Of a DNA stretch of 64,000 nt, positions 1 through 7,563 are shown piece after piece. The position numbers were made by a program, and so were the translations under genes. The stretch's first letter is position 1. Every line of letters begins with the position of its first letter. The notes below the pieces were generated by a model that saw only the letters and a program-made list of their open reading frames with translations, made no database searches and was not told the DNA's origin. This stretch comes from CBDAQV01 sp965199335 (GTDB lineage: Bacteria > Pseudomonadota > Alphaproteobacteria > CALMVH01), in NCBI GenBank assembly GCA_965199335.1, contig CBDAQZ010000004.1:868001-932000 (forward strand), in the 5' to 3' direction.

Positions 1-649
1 CGCCATTCACATATTGCGTATCCTCGCGCCAGCCGATGTCGGGCACGGCGATGAACTGGGCCGGGAGGCCCGCCTGCTCGGCCAGGTCCAGCAAATAGGT
101 GCAGTGTTGGGATTCCTCCAGCGCATCGGGCATGGCCGAGAAATACAGCCGTTCGCCCGGGGGGATGAACCGCCCGATCGCCTGCAGCCGGTCGCGCAGT
201 TTCTCGTGCAGGCTGTTGAACTGGTCGGCGTCGGGATGCGTCTCCTGCAGCCAGTACCACTGGGTCAGCGCGGTCTCGATCACCAGCGTCGGCGTGTCGG
301 CGTTGTATTCCAGCAGCGATACGCGCTGCGTCGCGGGATCGAAGGCCAGGTCGAAGCGGCCCATCAAATACGGATCCTGCCGCCGCAGGCTGGCCAGAAC
401 GTAATCGCGGTAGGAATAGGGGATGCCGAACGCGTTCATCTCGTCGGGATGGGCGGCGATATGGTCCAGAGCCTTCAGGCAGAGGCCATGCAGTTCGACG
501 CTGGCCGCCTCGACGGTTTCGATTTCGGCCAGGGAGAATTCGTAAGCTGCGTCTTCCCGCCAATGGCCGGTCTGATCGTTATAGATCAATCCGCTTTCGG
601 CGATTTTCGCCTGCCAGTCGGGGCGGGGCTGCTGAGCGAGGCGCCTCAT
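1..649 (-). CDS. Glutathionylspermidine synthase family protein (YgiC-like), 3' end outside window
   Basis: The reverse strand reads from an ATG at 649 off the left edge for 216 codons without a stop. The product begins MRRLAQQPRPDWQAKI and carries LLEYNADTPTLVIE around residue 115, the signature of the ATP-grasp-like C-terminal domain of glutathionylspermidine synthases and of E. coli YgiC/YjfC. Family knowledge: the full enzyme amide-couples glutathione to spermidine, but YgiC-type proteins lack the amidase half and their true substrate is not settled. The ATG directly follows the TAG of the upstream lipoprotein gene (TAGATG), so the two are translationally coupled. The same pairing, lipoprotein plus YgiC, exists as ygiB-ygiC in enterobacteria. 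The C-terminal ATP-binding residues lie outside the window. Confidence 0.85.
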   Translation of the reverse strand, partial: MRRLAQQPRPDWQAKIAESGLIYNDQTGHWREDAAYEFSLAEIETVEAASVELHGLCLKALDHIAAHPDEMNAFGIPYSYRDYVLASLRRQDPYLMGRFDLAFDPATQRVSLLEYNADTPTLVIETALTQWYWLQETHPDADQFNSLHEKLRDRLQAIGRFIPPGERLYFSAMPDALEESQHCTYLLDLAEQAGLPAQFIAVPDIGWREDTQYVNG

Positions 650-1039
650 CTATTCGCCGCCGCCGCCATGGCCGCCCGCCGAATCCCCGAAGCCGCCGCG
701 CGATACGCTGCCCCCGGCGGCGGAACTGCCATCGGCCCCACCCGGAACGGCGCTGCTGCCGCTGCCGCTTCTGATGCCGCTGCCGCCATGCCACCAGCCG
801 AAGCCGCCGCCGCCATAATAACCGCTGCGCAGCGGGCTGGCGTAACCGTTTGGGTAGCGGGCGAGGGCCTCGCGGCATTGCTCGCTGGTCCGGTCACGCA
901 AGCCGTTCAGGCATTCCTGCGCGCGCCGCTGCTTGCCGCGTTCGTCGCAGCCCGTGACCATCAGGGCCGACATCGTAGCCAGCAATCCCAGCGTTATCGC
1001 CTTGCTGGCGCGCCGGTTGTTTTTAATGCTCTCCGCCAT
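650..1039 (-). CDS. YgiB-like (DUF1190) lipoprotein
   Basis: 129 aa. An N-terminal charged stretch and hydrophobic segment end in a lipobox-like MVTGC around residue 31, so it is probably a diacylated lipoprotein. A short Cys-containing region follows (QECLNGL, SEQCREAL), then a low-complexity Gly/Ser tail. The tail holds VSRGGFGDS close to the C terminus, which matches the VTRGGFGES ending of E. coli YgiB. Position reinforces the call: its stop codon touches the start of the YgiC-like gene, as in ygiB-ygiC. The function of the family is unknown; an envelope role is inferred. No clear Shine-Dalgarno sequence precedes the ATG at 1039. Confidence 0.75.
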   Translation of the reverse strand: MAESIKNNRRASKAITLGLLATMSALMVTGCDERGKQRRAQECLNGLRDRTSEQCREALARYPNGYASPLRSGYYGGGGFGWWHGGSGIRSGSGSSAVPGGADGSSAAGGSVSRGGFGDSAGGHGGGGE

Positions 1040-1090
1040 GGAAGGGCAGGATAGTCAAAACGGAGCTGTAAAAACAGAGAAATCCTGAGG

Positions 1091-1363
1091 TCAGACCACG
1101 ATATTCAGCAGGCTGGCGGCGTTCGAGCTTGCGACGGCGTTGCCGGCAGCCGTACCACCGGCCAGCGAGGCCATGGTAACCGATGATAGATCATTGGCGC
1201 TGGAGGCGTTGCCCGGCCCGGACACTTTCTGCACCGCGTCGGCAAAGCTTGCCTGGTTCGAACCGGCAGGCGCCTTGGCGGATTTGTTGGCCTGCGCCGT
1301 CTGGGTCGCCTGCTGGATGAGAAACTGCATGTTGCTGGTGGAGATGTTGCCGATCGATGACAT
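1091..1363 (-). CDS. Small Ala/Ser-rich protein of unknown function
   Basis: 90 aa from the ATG at 1363, which has AAGGA 6-8 bases upstream; an in-frame ATG 12 codons earlier has no such site. The sequence starts MSSIGNISTSNMQFLIQQA and is rich in Ala, Ser, Asn and Gly, with no Cys, no signal peptide and no strong membrane segment. The composition recalls small motility-associated or secreted helper proteins, but I recognise no family. It lies 53 bases after the GGDEF gene on the same strand and may be cotranscribed with it. Confidence 0.5.
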   Translation of the reverse strand: MSSIGNISTSNMQFLIQQATQTAQANKSAKAPAGSNQASFADAVQKVSGPGNASSANDLSSVTMASLAGGTAAGNAVASSNAASLLNIVV

Positions 1364-1416
1364 GACGATTCCTTGAAAGGGTTCGCCACTGCCATGCAAA
1401 ATCCATGCCTGGTGAT

Positions 1417-2040
1417 TTAGAACCTTACCGTCGGCGATGGCTGCACGGGCGGCAGAGCGACCGGCAGGCGTCGTTGCCGGCCATCGCCCGGCCTTTCGTC
1501 AATGCTGTCACTTACAATGCTGTATCCGCCCGAAGGCGATGCGATGCAGACCTGGTTGCGTTGCTTCTTGGCGAACATCAGAGCGTCGTAGGCGCGGTTG
1601 AAGACATGTTCCCCCTCCTCGTCGTTCCCCGGCGCCGACACGGCGATGCCGAAGCTGGCCGTCACATGAACCGGTGCGGCATCGCCGCGATTCATGGCCT
1701 TTGCGACCTCATGGGGAAGATTTGCGAGGTCGCGGCGAAGAGCCTCGGCGCGCCGGCCGATCATGTCGCCGTCGTTGCAGCCCGGAAACAGAATGGCGAT
1801 TTCGTCGCCGCCCGGCCGCCGGATGACGACGGTCTCCGGGCTGAAGCGGTCTGTGACAAGGTCTTCCACCCGATCGAAAACGAAACGGCTCCCCGCGTAC
1901 CCATAGGCCTGTCGCACACGGCTCAGATGATCTACGTCGACAAGGGCTATGCCATACCCGGTGCCACCGGCATGCAGCCCGGCAAGCGCGCGATCGAGTT
2001 GCGGCGGCGCGGCGGCAAAAGGCTGTGAGTCTGGCGGCAT
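1417..2040 (-). CDS. Divergent GGDEF-domain protein (diguanylate cyclase-like)
   Basis: 207 aa from ATG 2040; the reading frame is open further upstream, but that part crosses the tRNA-like element at 2108-2178. A single GGDEF domain fills residues 28-175: the metal-site VDVDHL at 34-39, and RRPGGDEIAIL with the GGDE signature at 77-80. The usual nucleotide-binding segment (GH..GD) is replaced by YGYAGSRF, and no RxxD inhibitory site precedes the signature. Activity as a c-di-GMP synthase is therefore uncertain. There is no membrane or sensory domain. It lies downstream of the LOV kinase/response regulator pair on the same strand, so it could be a light or stress output, but this is inference. 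Confidence 0.7.
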   Translation of the reverse strand: MPPDSQPFAAAPPQLDRALAGLHAGGTGYGIALVDVDHLSRVRQAYGYAGSRFVFDRVEDLVTDRFSPETVVIRRPGGDEIAILFPGCNDGDMIGRRAEALRRDLANLPHEVAKAMNRGDAAPVHVTASFGIAVSAPGNDEEGEHVFNRAYDALMFAKKQRNQVCIASPSGGYSIVSDSIDERPGDGRQRRLPVALPPVQPSPTVRF

Positions 2041-2107
2041 TGATTTAGAATATATTAATTGCGCGGCAAAAGCCAGCGCCAGTACGTTGTCATGCGATAG
2101 AATGAAA

Positions 2108-2178
2108 TGGTGGAGCTGGCTGGACTCGAACCAGCTGGACATCCCCGCAATCACCGAGGTGTCGCGCTGCCCAGCCCC
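2108..2178 (-). ncRNA. tRNA-like element resembling the tmRNA 3' domain
   Basis: Read on the minus strand, 2178-2172 (GGGGCTG) pairs over seven bases with 2118-2112 (CAGCTCC), including a G3-U70-type wobble. A discriminator A and an encoded CCA follow. Just inside is a perfect five-pair T arm with loop TTCGAGT (2135-2119). The acceptor strand CAGCTCCACCA and the T-arm layout are those of tmRNA, which is charged by AlaRS through G3-U70. The 37 bases in between do not form normal D and anticodon arms, so it is not an ordinary tRNA-Ala. Alphaproteobacterial tmRNA is normally permuted and two-piece; I found no tag-coding piece next to it. It may be an acceptor piece, a deleted relic, or a tRNA-like regulatory element. 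Confidence 0.4.
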
Positions 2179-2266
2179 ACTGAGGGTGGAGAGTAGCGGG
2201 AAGAAGTTAAGGGCAGTTTACCGATTCAGCGCGGCATGCCGATCGTAATCGGGCAGGGCCAGGTCT

Positions 2267-2719
2267 TCAACCGTGCCATGATGCCGTTCTGGCAGGCGAC
2301 AGGAAGAAGCTGGAAGGCTGGGCCGATGTCGGCGGTGGGCGCAGCACGCCCTCCTCGATATACCGGATCGCCGACAGCATTCCGTCGCGTGAAAACGGCT
2401 TGGGTATCACGCCGTCGCCGCCGGCGAAATCCGCCGGAAGCTTCAGGGGATTTGCCGTGACGAACACGACGAGAGCCTCCGACCATTGCGCTCTCAGAAA
2501 CCTGGAAACATCCAGCCCGCTTGTGCCTTCGGCAAGGTGAATATCGACGAATGCGATATCGATATGCAGATCACGCCTCAGGCCCTCGACCTCGCGCAGG
2601 GAGGCTGCCTCGCCCACGACGTTATGGCCGAGATCCTCGACCATGGCTTCGATGTCCATGGCCAGCAACGCTTCATCCTCTACGATCAGAACGTTCAGGG
2701 ATGAACGGGGGTGGCTCAT
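2267..2719 (-). CDS. Single-domain response regulator, LovR-like
   Basis: 150 aa, essentially one receiver domain: acidic pocket VEDE at 13-16, phospho-acceptor Asp59 in FVDIHL, the switch Thr in VTAN near 88 and the conserved Lys107 in PKPFS. There is no DNA-binding or enzymatic output domain; the last 25 residues are a Pro/Ser-rich tail. Its ATG overlaps the stop of the LOV histidine kinase (ATGA), so the two are translationally coupled. A stand-alone receiver beside a LOV/HisKA_2 kinase is the LovK-LovR arrangement known from Caulobacter, where LovR acts as a phosphate sink tuning the general stress response. That role is inferred from this arrangement. Confidence 0.85.
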   Translation of the reverse strand: MSHPRSSLNVLIVEDEALLAMDIEAMVEDLGHNVVGEAASLREVEGLRRDLHIDIAFVDIHLAEGTSGLDVSRFLRAQWSEALVVFVTANPLKLPADFAGGDGVIPKPFSRDGMLSAIRYIEEGVLRPPPTSAQPSSFFLSPARTASWHG

Positions 2720-3822
2720 GGGGTTGCTTCGACCTGAAATGACAAGGTAACGCGCGTTCCCGGAGCGGCATCGCTCCAGACTGCTGTCGCACCTGCCTGT
2801 TTGGACAGCCGGCTTATCAAGGTGTGTCCCAGGCTGGCGTTTGTAAACACCGTATGTTCCATTCCGGGCCCATCATCCGAAATCTCGATGACGGCAGTAT
2901 CGGACTCCACTCGTGCCTTTAAGGTTAAAACGCCAGGCCTGCCGTCGCGAAACGCATGCTTGACCGCGTTGGTGACGATCTCGTTCAGGACGATGCCGAG
3001 GGCGGACGCCTTTCCCGAATCGACATCTATCGGTTGCACGTCCGACTGGACGACGATGTTGGTGCGCCCGCTGGAGCCTATGACGTCGGCGACCAGGCTG
3101 GCGGCGAAGCTGCCGACATCGAACCGCGTGATATCCTCTGACTGGTAAAGCTGGCGATGCACGGTCGCCAGCGCGTCGATGCGTTCGAGCATGTTCTCGA
3201 GCTTGGACGACAGGGCCGGATCGTTGATCGTGCGGGCCTGCAACCGTACCAGGGAGCCGATCATGGTCAGGTTGTTCTTGACCCTGTGATCGACTTCGTG
3301 AAGCAGCAGCGTCTTGGCTTCCAGCGCGGCTTTCAGGTCGGCGGTGCGCGATTCCACCTCCCGCTCCATCTCCAGTTTCTGCCTGCGGATATCGGCCTGC
3401 GCCTCGATCCGCTCGCTGACGTCGAGCTGCGAAGCGAAGAAGAACTGGATCGCCCCCTCGTCGTTTCGCACCGGGCTCAGGTAGAGAGCGTTCCAGAACG
3501 TCGAGCCATCCTTGCGGTAGTTCAGCAGGTCGATGGCGATCGACTCGCCGACGGCGATGGCCTGCCTTACTTTATCGATCTCACCCCGATCGGTATCCGG
3601 CCCCTGCAGGAACCTGCAGTTGCGCCCTATGACCTCGTCACGGGAATAGCCGGTCAGCTTCTGGAACGCCTCGTTGCAGAATACGATCGGGTTGTCCGGC
3701 TGGGCCGGATCGGTGATGACCATCGGCATGCGCGTGCCGCGCACGGCCGCCGCGAACGGATCGCCCCGTCCCTGATCGTATCGAAGCGTGTCGGTAAGGT
3801 GCCAGTTGTCGCGCTGTTCCAT
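2716..3822 (-). CDS. Blue-light sensor histidine kinase (LOV + HisKA_2), LovK-like
   Basis: 368 aa, soluble. A LOV-type PAS domain occupies about residues 22-140 and holds the photoactive motif GRNCRFLQG, with the flavin-adduct cysteine at Cys69. A coiled-coil linker (about 138-172) leads to a HisKA_2 dimerisation domain with the phospho-acceptor His179 in HEVDHRVKNN. An ATPase domain follows with the N box VLNEIVTNAVKHA and G box ISDDGPGM. The kinase autophosphorylates in response to blue light, and the coupled receiver protein downstream is the obvious partner. Family kinases of this type feed the PhyR-NepR-EcfG general stress response in alphaproteobacteria; none of those genes is in the window. 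The start ATG at 3822 leaves 127 bases to the acyltransferase gene, room for the promoter. Confidence 0.92.
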   Translation of the reverse strand: MEQRDNWHLTDTLRYDQGRGDPFAAAVRGTRMPMVITDPAQPDNPIVFCNEAFQKLTGYSRDEVIGRNCRFLQGPDTDRGEIDKVRQAIAVGESIAIDLLNYRKDGSTFWNALYLSPVRNDEGAIQFFFASQLDVSERIEAQADIRRQKLEMEREVESRTADLKAALEAKTLLLHEVDHRVKNNLTMIGSLVRLQARTINDPALSSKLENMLERIDALATVHRQLYQSEDITRFDVGSFAASLVADVIGSSGRTNIVVQSDVQPIDVDSGKASALGIVLNEIVTNAVKHAFRDGRPGVLTLKARVESDTAVIEISDDGPGMEHTVFTNASLGHTLISRLSKQAGATAVWSDAAPGTRVTLSFQVEATP

Positions 3823-3949
3823 TGAGTTGGCGATGACACAAGATGGACGAAATGTCTACAACTGCGGTCGTTACAGGCGTGTCGAGCGGCCTCGGCCTGA
3901 ACCTGGCAAGATAACCCCGAAGGACAGGCAAAGCCCGCATATGAGCGAA

Positions 3950-5002
3950 TTACTGTCTGGCCTGGCGCCCGACGGCACGACCGACGGCCGAGAGTGCCGG
4001 CAAGTTGTCGAGCCACGTGCGCAGAATTGGTTTTACTATGCGTTGCGCCGGTTTTTCGATTACGGCATTCGCGATCTTCGCCGCCAGGATGGTCGAAAGA
4101 ACAGCCGAGGCGAATGCCAGCCATTGGGGAAACTGCAGGGCGTCGATCAACCACCGGCCTATGCTCAGGAAAGGGGCGTGCAACAGGTAAAGACCAAAGC
4201 TCCAGAAGCCGAGTTGCCGCATAAGCCTGTTGCCGAACAGCAGCAATCCCAGTCGACCGGGCAAGGCAAAGGCTGCAATTGTAAGCGCGCACAAGAGGGC
4301 ATGAGGGAAGTCCGCATACAGGCCCATGGCCACATACCCGTGATTGCGCGTGAATACCACGTCGTAGCAAAGCAGGGCCAGCAGGAAGGCTGCCTGCAGC
4401 AGCGAGGCAAGGACGGTTTCGGATTGCTGCGGCCAACGCTCGATAAAAAACCCGGCGACGGCACCGAACAGGAAGAACTTCAATTCGGCGGGTAACGTCG
4501 TGCCCGGTGAAACAGGCGCCGCATACAGCATTCCGGCAACGCACAGGGCCGTGAACGCAAGCGGCAGCCAGGTTTGCCTCAGGCAAGCGACCGACCACCA
4601 GAGCAGGATGAAGAAGGCGTAGAATTGCACCTCGGGCGGAATCGACCAGAACACGCCTTCGGATCCCGAGAACAGCAAGTGACGCAGCAGGTTGTGGTTG
4701 GTGATCTGGAAAACGAAACCGGGGTCGACCGATTTGACGATCAACCACGAAACGACGATCACCAGGAGATAAAGCGGCGCGATGCGGGTCACGCGGTTGG
4801 CGATGTAGGCGTTGACATGGTTGCGGGTGAACGCCTGCCTACCATGCAGGAAGGCCATCAGGAAACCGCTCAGCGTAAAAAAGAGCGAGACGGCAAGCGT
4901 ACTCAGGAAATGAAAATTGTAGTCCGTCAGGCCGACAGAATAGGCATGGTGCACGATGACGCACAAGGCGGCGGCGCCCCTGATACCGTCGAGCGCCGGC
5001 AT
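3950..5002 (-). CDS. Acyltransferase 3 family membrane protein (OafA/YrhL type)
   Basis: 350 aa polytopic membrane protein with about ten hydrophobic segments. The N terminus carries the family signature: LDGIRGAAALCVIVHH at residues 4-19, with the catalytic-type His pair, then SLFFTLSGFLMA at 38-49, and a basic region RVTRIAPLYLL at 71-81. Family members O-acylate surface polysaccharides, lipopolysaccharide or other envelope glycans from acyl donors. The substrate cannot be told here. It stands alone between the LOV kinase and tRNA-Phe. The C-terminal SGNH domain found in some relatives is absent. Confidence 0.9.
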   Translation of the reverse strand: MPALDGIRGAAALCVIVHHAYSVGLTDYNFHFLSTLAVSLFFTLSGFLMAFLHGRQAFTRNHVNAYIANRVTRIAPLYLLVIVVSWLIVKSVDPGFVFQITNHNLLRHLLFSGSEGVFWSIPPEVQFYAFFILLWWSVACLRQTWLPLAFTALCVAGMLYAAPVSPGTTLPAELKFFLFGAVAGFFIERWPQQSETVLASLLQAAFLLALLCYDVVFTRNHGYVAMGLYADFPHALLCALTIAAFALPGRLGLLLFGNRLMRQLGFWSFGLYLLHAPFLSIGRWLIDALQFPQWLAFASAVLSTILAAKIANAVIEKPAQRIVKPILRTWLDNLPALSAVGRAVGRQARQ

Positions 5003-5074
5003 ATGCCTGCGCTCGCTATCGCGGGATTCATGAAGCTTGAGTGCTACGATCTAGGGCATCCCACATAAAGCGAA

Positions 5075-5150
5075 TGGTGCCCGGAGACGGATTTGAACCG
5101 CCGACACGAGGATTTTCAATCCTCTGCTCTACCAACTGAGCTATCCGGGC
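5075..5150 (-). tRNA. tRNA-Phe (GAA)
   Basis: A 76-base cloverleaf including an encoded CCA. The acceptor GCCCGGA (5150-5144) pairs with TCCGGGC, the D arm is GCTCAGTTGGTAGAGC, the anticodon stem AGGAT/ATCCT encloses loop TGAAAA with anticodon GAA, and the T loop is TTCAAAT. All arms close without mismatch. It lies between the acyltransferase gene and yacG; no integrase or duplicated 3' end is nearby. Confidence 0.97.
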
Positions 5151-5209
5151 CTGCGGCGGTCATATAGGCAAAGCTGAAACGACCTGTCCAGTCCCTACTT
5201 CCCTGTCCC

Positions 5210-5380
5210 TCAGCTTTCGTCGTTTTCGTCAGGCAGCGGCGGCGCGTCCTCTACCGGAATGGCGTAGCCCTCGCCGAACCAGCGTCCCAGGTCGACGTCG
5301 GCGCAGCGTTTCGAGCAGAAGGGTTTGTACTTGTCGTCGCTCGCCCGCTTGCAGATCGGACACTGGCCCGCCGCGATCAT
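5210..5380 (-). CDS. yacG: DNA gyrase inhibitor YacG, zinc-binding protein
   Basis: 56 aa. Four cysteines form one zinc site, CPIC at 8-11 and CSKRC at 22-26, followed by the family's DLGRWFGEGYAIP and an acidic tail. YacG binds the C-terminal domain of GyrB in E. coli and inhibits gyrase. It is translationally coupled to the gene before it (ATGA at 5377-5380) and is the last gene of the infA-maf-RNase G group. This small zinc protein commonly sits beside maf and an RNase in alphaproteobacteria. Confidence 0.9.
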   Translation of the reverse strand: MIAAGQCPICKRASDDKYKPFCSKRCADVDLGRWFGEGYAIPVEDAPPLPDENDES

Positions 5381-5937
5381 GGAGCGCCCTGCGACAGTGC
5401 CATCTGCGCCTGCAGCGCCGCCATGCGCTGCTGCGTTCCGACCAGCACCACCTTGTAGGTGCTGCCACCCTCCACCAGCGCATAGGTGATCATGCGGCCG
5501 GTAAGGCCCCTGTAGGTTTCGTCCGTGCTGCTGCCGGTCTGCTTCACGGCCAGCTTCATCCTCGCCATTGCGTCGCCGGTGAAATATTTTACCACGTCGT
5601 CCATCGGCGCCTTCTCCGCCTTCACCGCGCACAGGCCGTCGTCATAGACCACGATGGCATAGTTACCGGCTTCCTTGTCCTCGCGCAGCCACACCTTGCC
5701 CGCCATGTCGTCGAGGAAATATTTGCTCTGGCGGTCGTTGGCGATGGTCATGTTCGCGTCCAGATACACTTTCAGTCGCGCGAAGCGGCCGGCATAGGCG
5801 ACGCAGGTCTGGTCGAACAGGTCGACCAGCGCGACGGCGGCGGCGTCGGGACCGTCCATGGATTTCATCGCCGGCTTCGCCCAGACGGGCGGGGCCATAA
5901 ACGCAAGCAGGACGAGAAGGGTCGAAAGAGATTTCAT
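5377..5937 (-). CDS. Secreted protein of unknown function
   Basis: 186 aa. MKSLSTLLVLLAFMAPPVWAKP is a clean signal peptide with an Ala-x-Ala-type cleavage site near residue 20, so the mature protein is periplasmic or exported. The rest is a mixed alpha/beta sequence with two Cys (near 45 and 100) that could form a disulfide. Motifs include AYAGRFARLKVYLDANM and YAIVVYDDGLCAVKAEK. I recognise no family. It overlaps its neighbours on both sides by ATGA: with the RNase stop at 5934-5937 and with yacG at 5377-5380. This start is therefore well supported even though the frame stays open upstream inside the RNase gene. Confidence 0.65.
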   Translation of the reverse strand: MKSLSTLLVLLAFMAPPVWAKPAMKSMDGPDAAAVALVDLFDQTCVAYAGRFARLKVYLDANMTIANDRQSKYFLDDMAGKVWLREDKEAGNYAIVVYDDGLCAVKAEKAPMDDVVKYFTGDAMARMKLAVKQTGSSTDETYRGLTGRMITYALVEGGSTYKVVLVGTQQRMAALQAQMALSQGAP

Positions 5938-6974
5938 GGTATGGCCGGAAGGGTTGTCGGTTTGCGGCCCAGCCTGTCCGCCAGCGGCAGGTCGCGCGCG
6001 GGCCGCGTGATCTCGATCAGGCCCGAGGGCGTCGCGCCGGCCACGCGGCAGCCGGCGGGATCGTCGGCCAGCGCGCGGCGCACGGACTCGACCAGCATTG
6101 CCGGCTTGTCCTTGGAGGCCGAGGCGGCGAAGTCGATCACGATCAGGCCGGACAGGTTGCGCAGGCGGATCTCGCCGGCGATCCGGGCCAGCGCCTCGCG
6201 GTCCACGGTCGCGGGCGAACGTGTACCGGCGTTGACGTCGATCGCGGTCAGGGCGGATGTCTTCTCTATGACGATGGAGCCGCCCTTGGCCAGCCGCGCC
6301 TCCGACCGGGTCAGCGCCTCCAGCTGCTCGGCGATGCCGCGCGCCTCGAAACTGTCGTTGACCGGAACAAGGTGGTGCTGCGGATAATCGTGCGCCAGGC
6401 GGTCGGCGGCATGGGGGCCTTCCTCCAGCATCCCTTCCTTCGCCGATCCCGCCTGGCGCTCGATCCACAGCCAGCGATGCCGCAGGGCGCGGGCCTCGGC
6501 CACGATGGTTTCAAGCGGCGCGTTCAGGGCGGTGGCGCGCAGGATTCCGCCCCTGATGCCGGCGGCGTTCAGCGCCTTGACCACCTCCGCCGCGTTCTCG
6601 GCCTCGATCCTGCGGCTCAGGGTGATCTTCCCCGCCAGCGGCAGGTATACGAAATAATTGCCGCCGAACGAGATGTCGTCGGTCAGTATGTCCGCCTTGC
6701 CCTCGCTGCGCAGGCTTTTGACCTGGGCGGTGACGCGGTCGCCGCTGGTGCGCTTGCCGTCGCGGAACAGGCCCGATTGTTTTCCCATGTCCGCGAAGGC
6801 GCCGATATGGGGCGAGACGCGATCAATCGTCACCAGCCAGATCGAGCGGTAACGGCACGGCTCGCCGATCCGGTCGACGGCCAGGTCGATCATCCGGCCT
6901 GCCTTCACCAGCGCGGCGAACCGGTAACCGTCTCGCTCCTCCACGATCAGCTCGGGACTGGGTTCAGACGGCAT
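5934..6974 (-). CDS. Short ribonuclease E/G family protein
   Basis: 346 aa from ATG 6974; a TTG three codons upstream is possible. It has a diverged S1-like region (about residues 38-100). The catalytic DNase I-like domain contains GGSIVIEKTSALTAIDVNAG near 231-250, with the first metal-binding Asp at 246, and GLIVIDFAA with the second Asp at 281. These match the two magnesium-binding Asp residues of RNase E/G. It ends soon after the catalytic core: no Zn-link CPxC, no small domain and no scaffold tail. It is about 100-150 residues shorter than RNase G. Location in the maf-RNase-yacG operon is typical for alphaproteobacteria, where a separate full-length RNase E usually exists elsewhere. Confidence 0.85.
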   Translation of the reverse strand: MPSEPSPELIVEERDGYRFAALVKAGRMIDLAVDRIGEPCRYRSIWLVTIDRVSPHIGAFADMGKQSGLFRDGKRTSGDRVTAQVKSLRSEGKADILTDDISFGGNYFVYLPLAGKITLSRRIEAENAAEVVKALNAAGIRGGILRATALNAPLETIVAEARALRHRWLWIERQAGSAKEGMLEEGPHAADRLAHDYPQHHLVPVNDSFEARGIAEQLEALTRSEARLAKGGSIVIEKTSALTAIDVNAGTRSPATVDREALARIAGEIRLRNLSGLIVIDFAASASKDKPAMLVESVRRALADDPAGCRVAGATPSGLIEITRPARDLPLADRLGRKPTTLPAIP

Positions 6975-7545
6975 CTGAGGCAAAACCCAGGCCGTTCAGG
7001 ATCTGCCGTGTATCGTAGAGCGACAGCCCGACCACGTTGCTGTACGAGCCGGAGATGAAGGATACGAAGGCGGCCGCCCTACCCTGTATGGCGTAGCCGC
7101 CCGCCTTGCCCAGCCCCTCGCCGCTGGCGGTATAGTCGGCCAGTTCGGCAACGGTGAACCGCTTGAACGCCACCACGCTGTCGACGATGCGGGCGCGCAC
7201 CAGCCCGTCAGGGCTGACGATGGCGATGGCGCCGTGGACGCGGTGCCGCTTGCCGGACAGGCGTTGCAGGCAGTCCTTCACCTGGTCGGGCGTTTCCGCC
7301 TTGGGCAGGATGCGCCGGCCGCTGGCGACCACCGTATCGGCGGCCAGCACGAAACTGCCGGGGCGCTGGGCCGCGATCGCGGCGGCCTTGGCCCGGGCCA
7401 GCCGTTCGGCATGCGGGCGCGGCAGCTCGCCCGCGAGCGGCGTCTCGTCGATATCGGGCGCGATGATTTCGGAAGGGACGATGCCGATCTGGCGCAGCAG
7501 TTCCAGGCGGCGGGGCGAGGCGGAGGCAAGGACCAGCGGGCTCAT
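6964..7545 (-). CDS. maf: Maf family nucleoside triphosphate pyrophosphatase
   Basis: 193 aa, the usual family length. The N-terminal substrate loop LASASPRRLELL is at residues 6-17, the catalytic Asp-containing AADTVV at 68-73, and the C-terminal GKAGGYAIQGRA and SNVVGLSL follow. Maf proteins hydrolyse non-canonical or pyrimidine dNTPs to monophosphates and pyrophosphate, as house-cleaning enzymes. It overlaps the RNase E/G start by 11 bases and follows infA by 18 bases. Confidence 0.93.
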   Translation of the reverse strand: MSPLVLASASPRRLELLRQIGIVPSEIIAPDIDETPLAGELPRPHAERLARAKAAAIAAQRPGSFVLAADTVVASGRRILPKAETPDQVKDCLQRLSGKRHRVHGAIAIVSPDGLVRARIVDSVVAFKRFTVAELADYTASGEGLGKAGGYAIQGRAAAFVSFISGSYSNVVGLSLYDTRQILNGLGFASDAV

Positions 7546-7563
7546 GCCGGTACGTCCATGTCC

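Noticed and set aside
2108..2178. Ordinary tRNA-Ala
   Set aside because: Acceptor and T arm fit, but there is no D arm, no anticodon stem with GGC/TGC/CGC, and the element is too short.
5075..5150. Integration site at tRNA-Phe
   Set aside because: No integrase, no duplicated tRNA 3' end, and neighbouring genes are conserved housekeeping genes.
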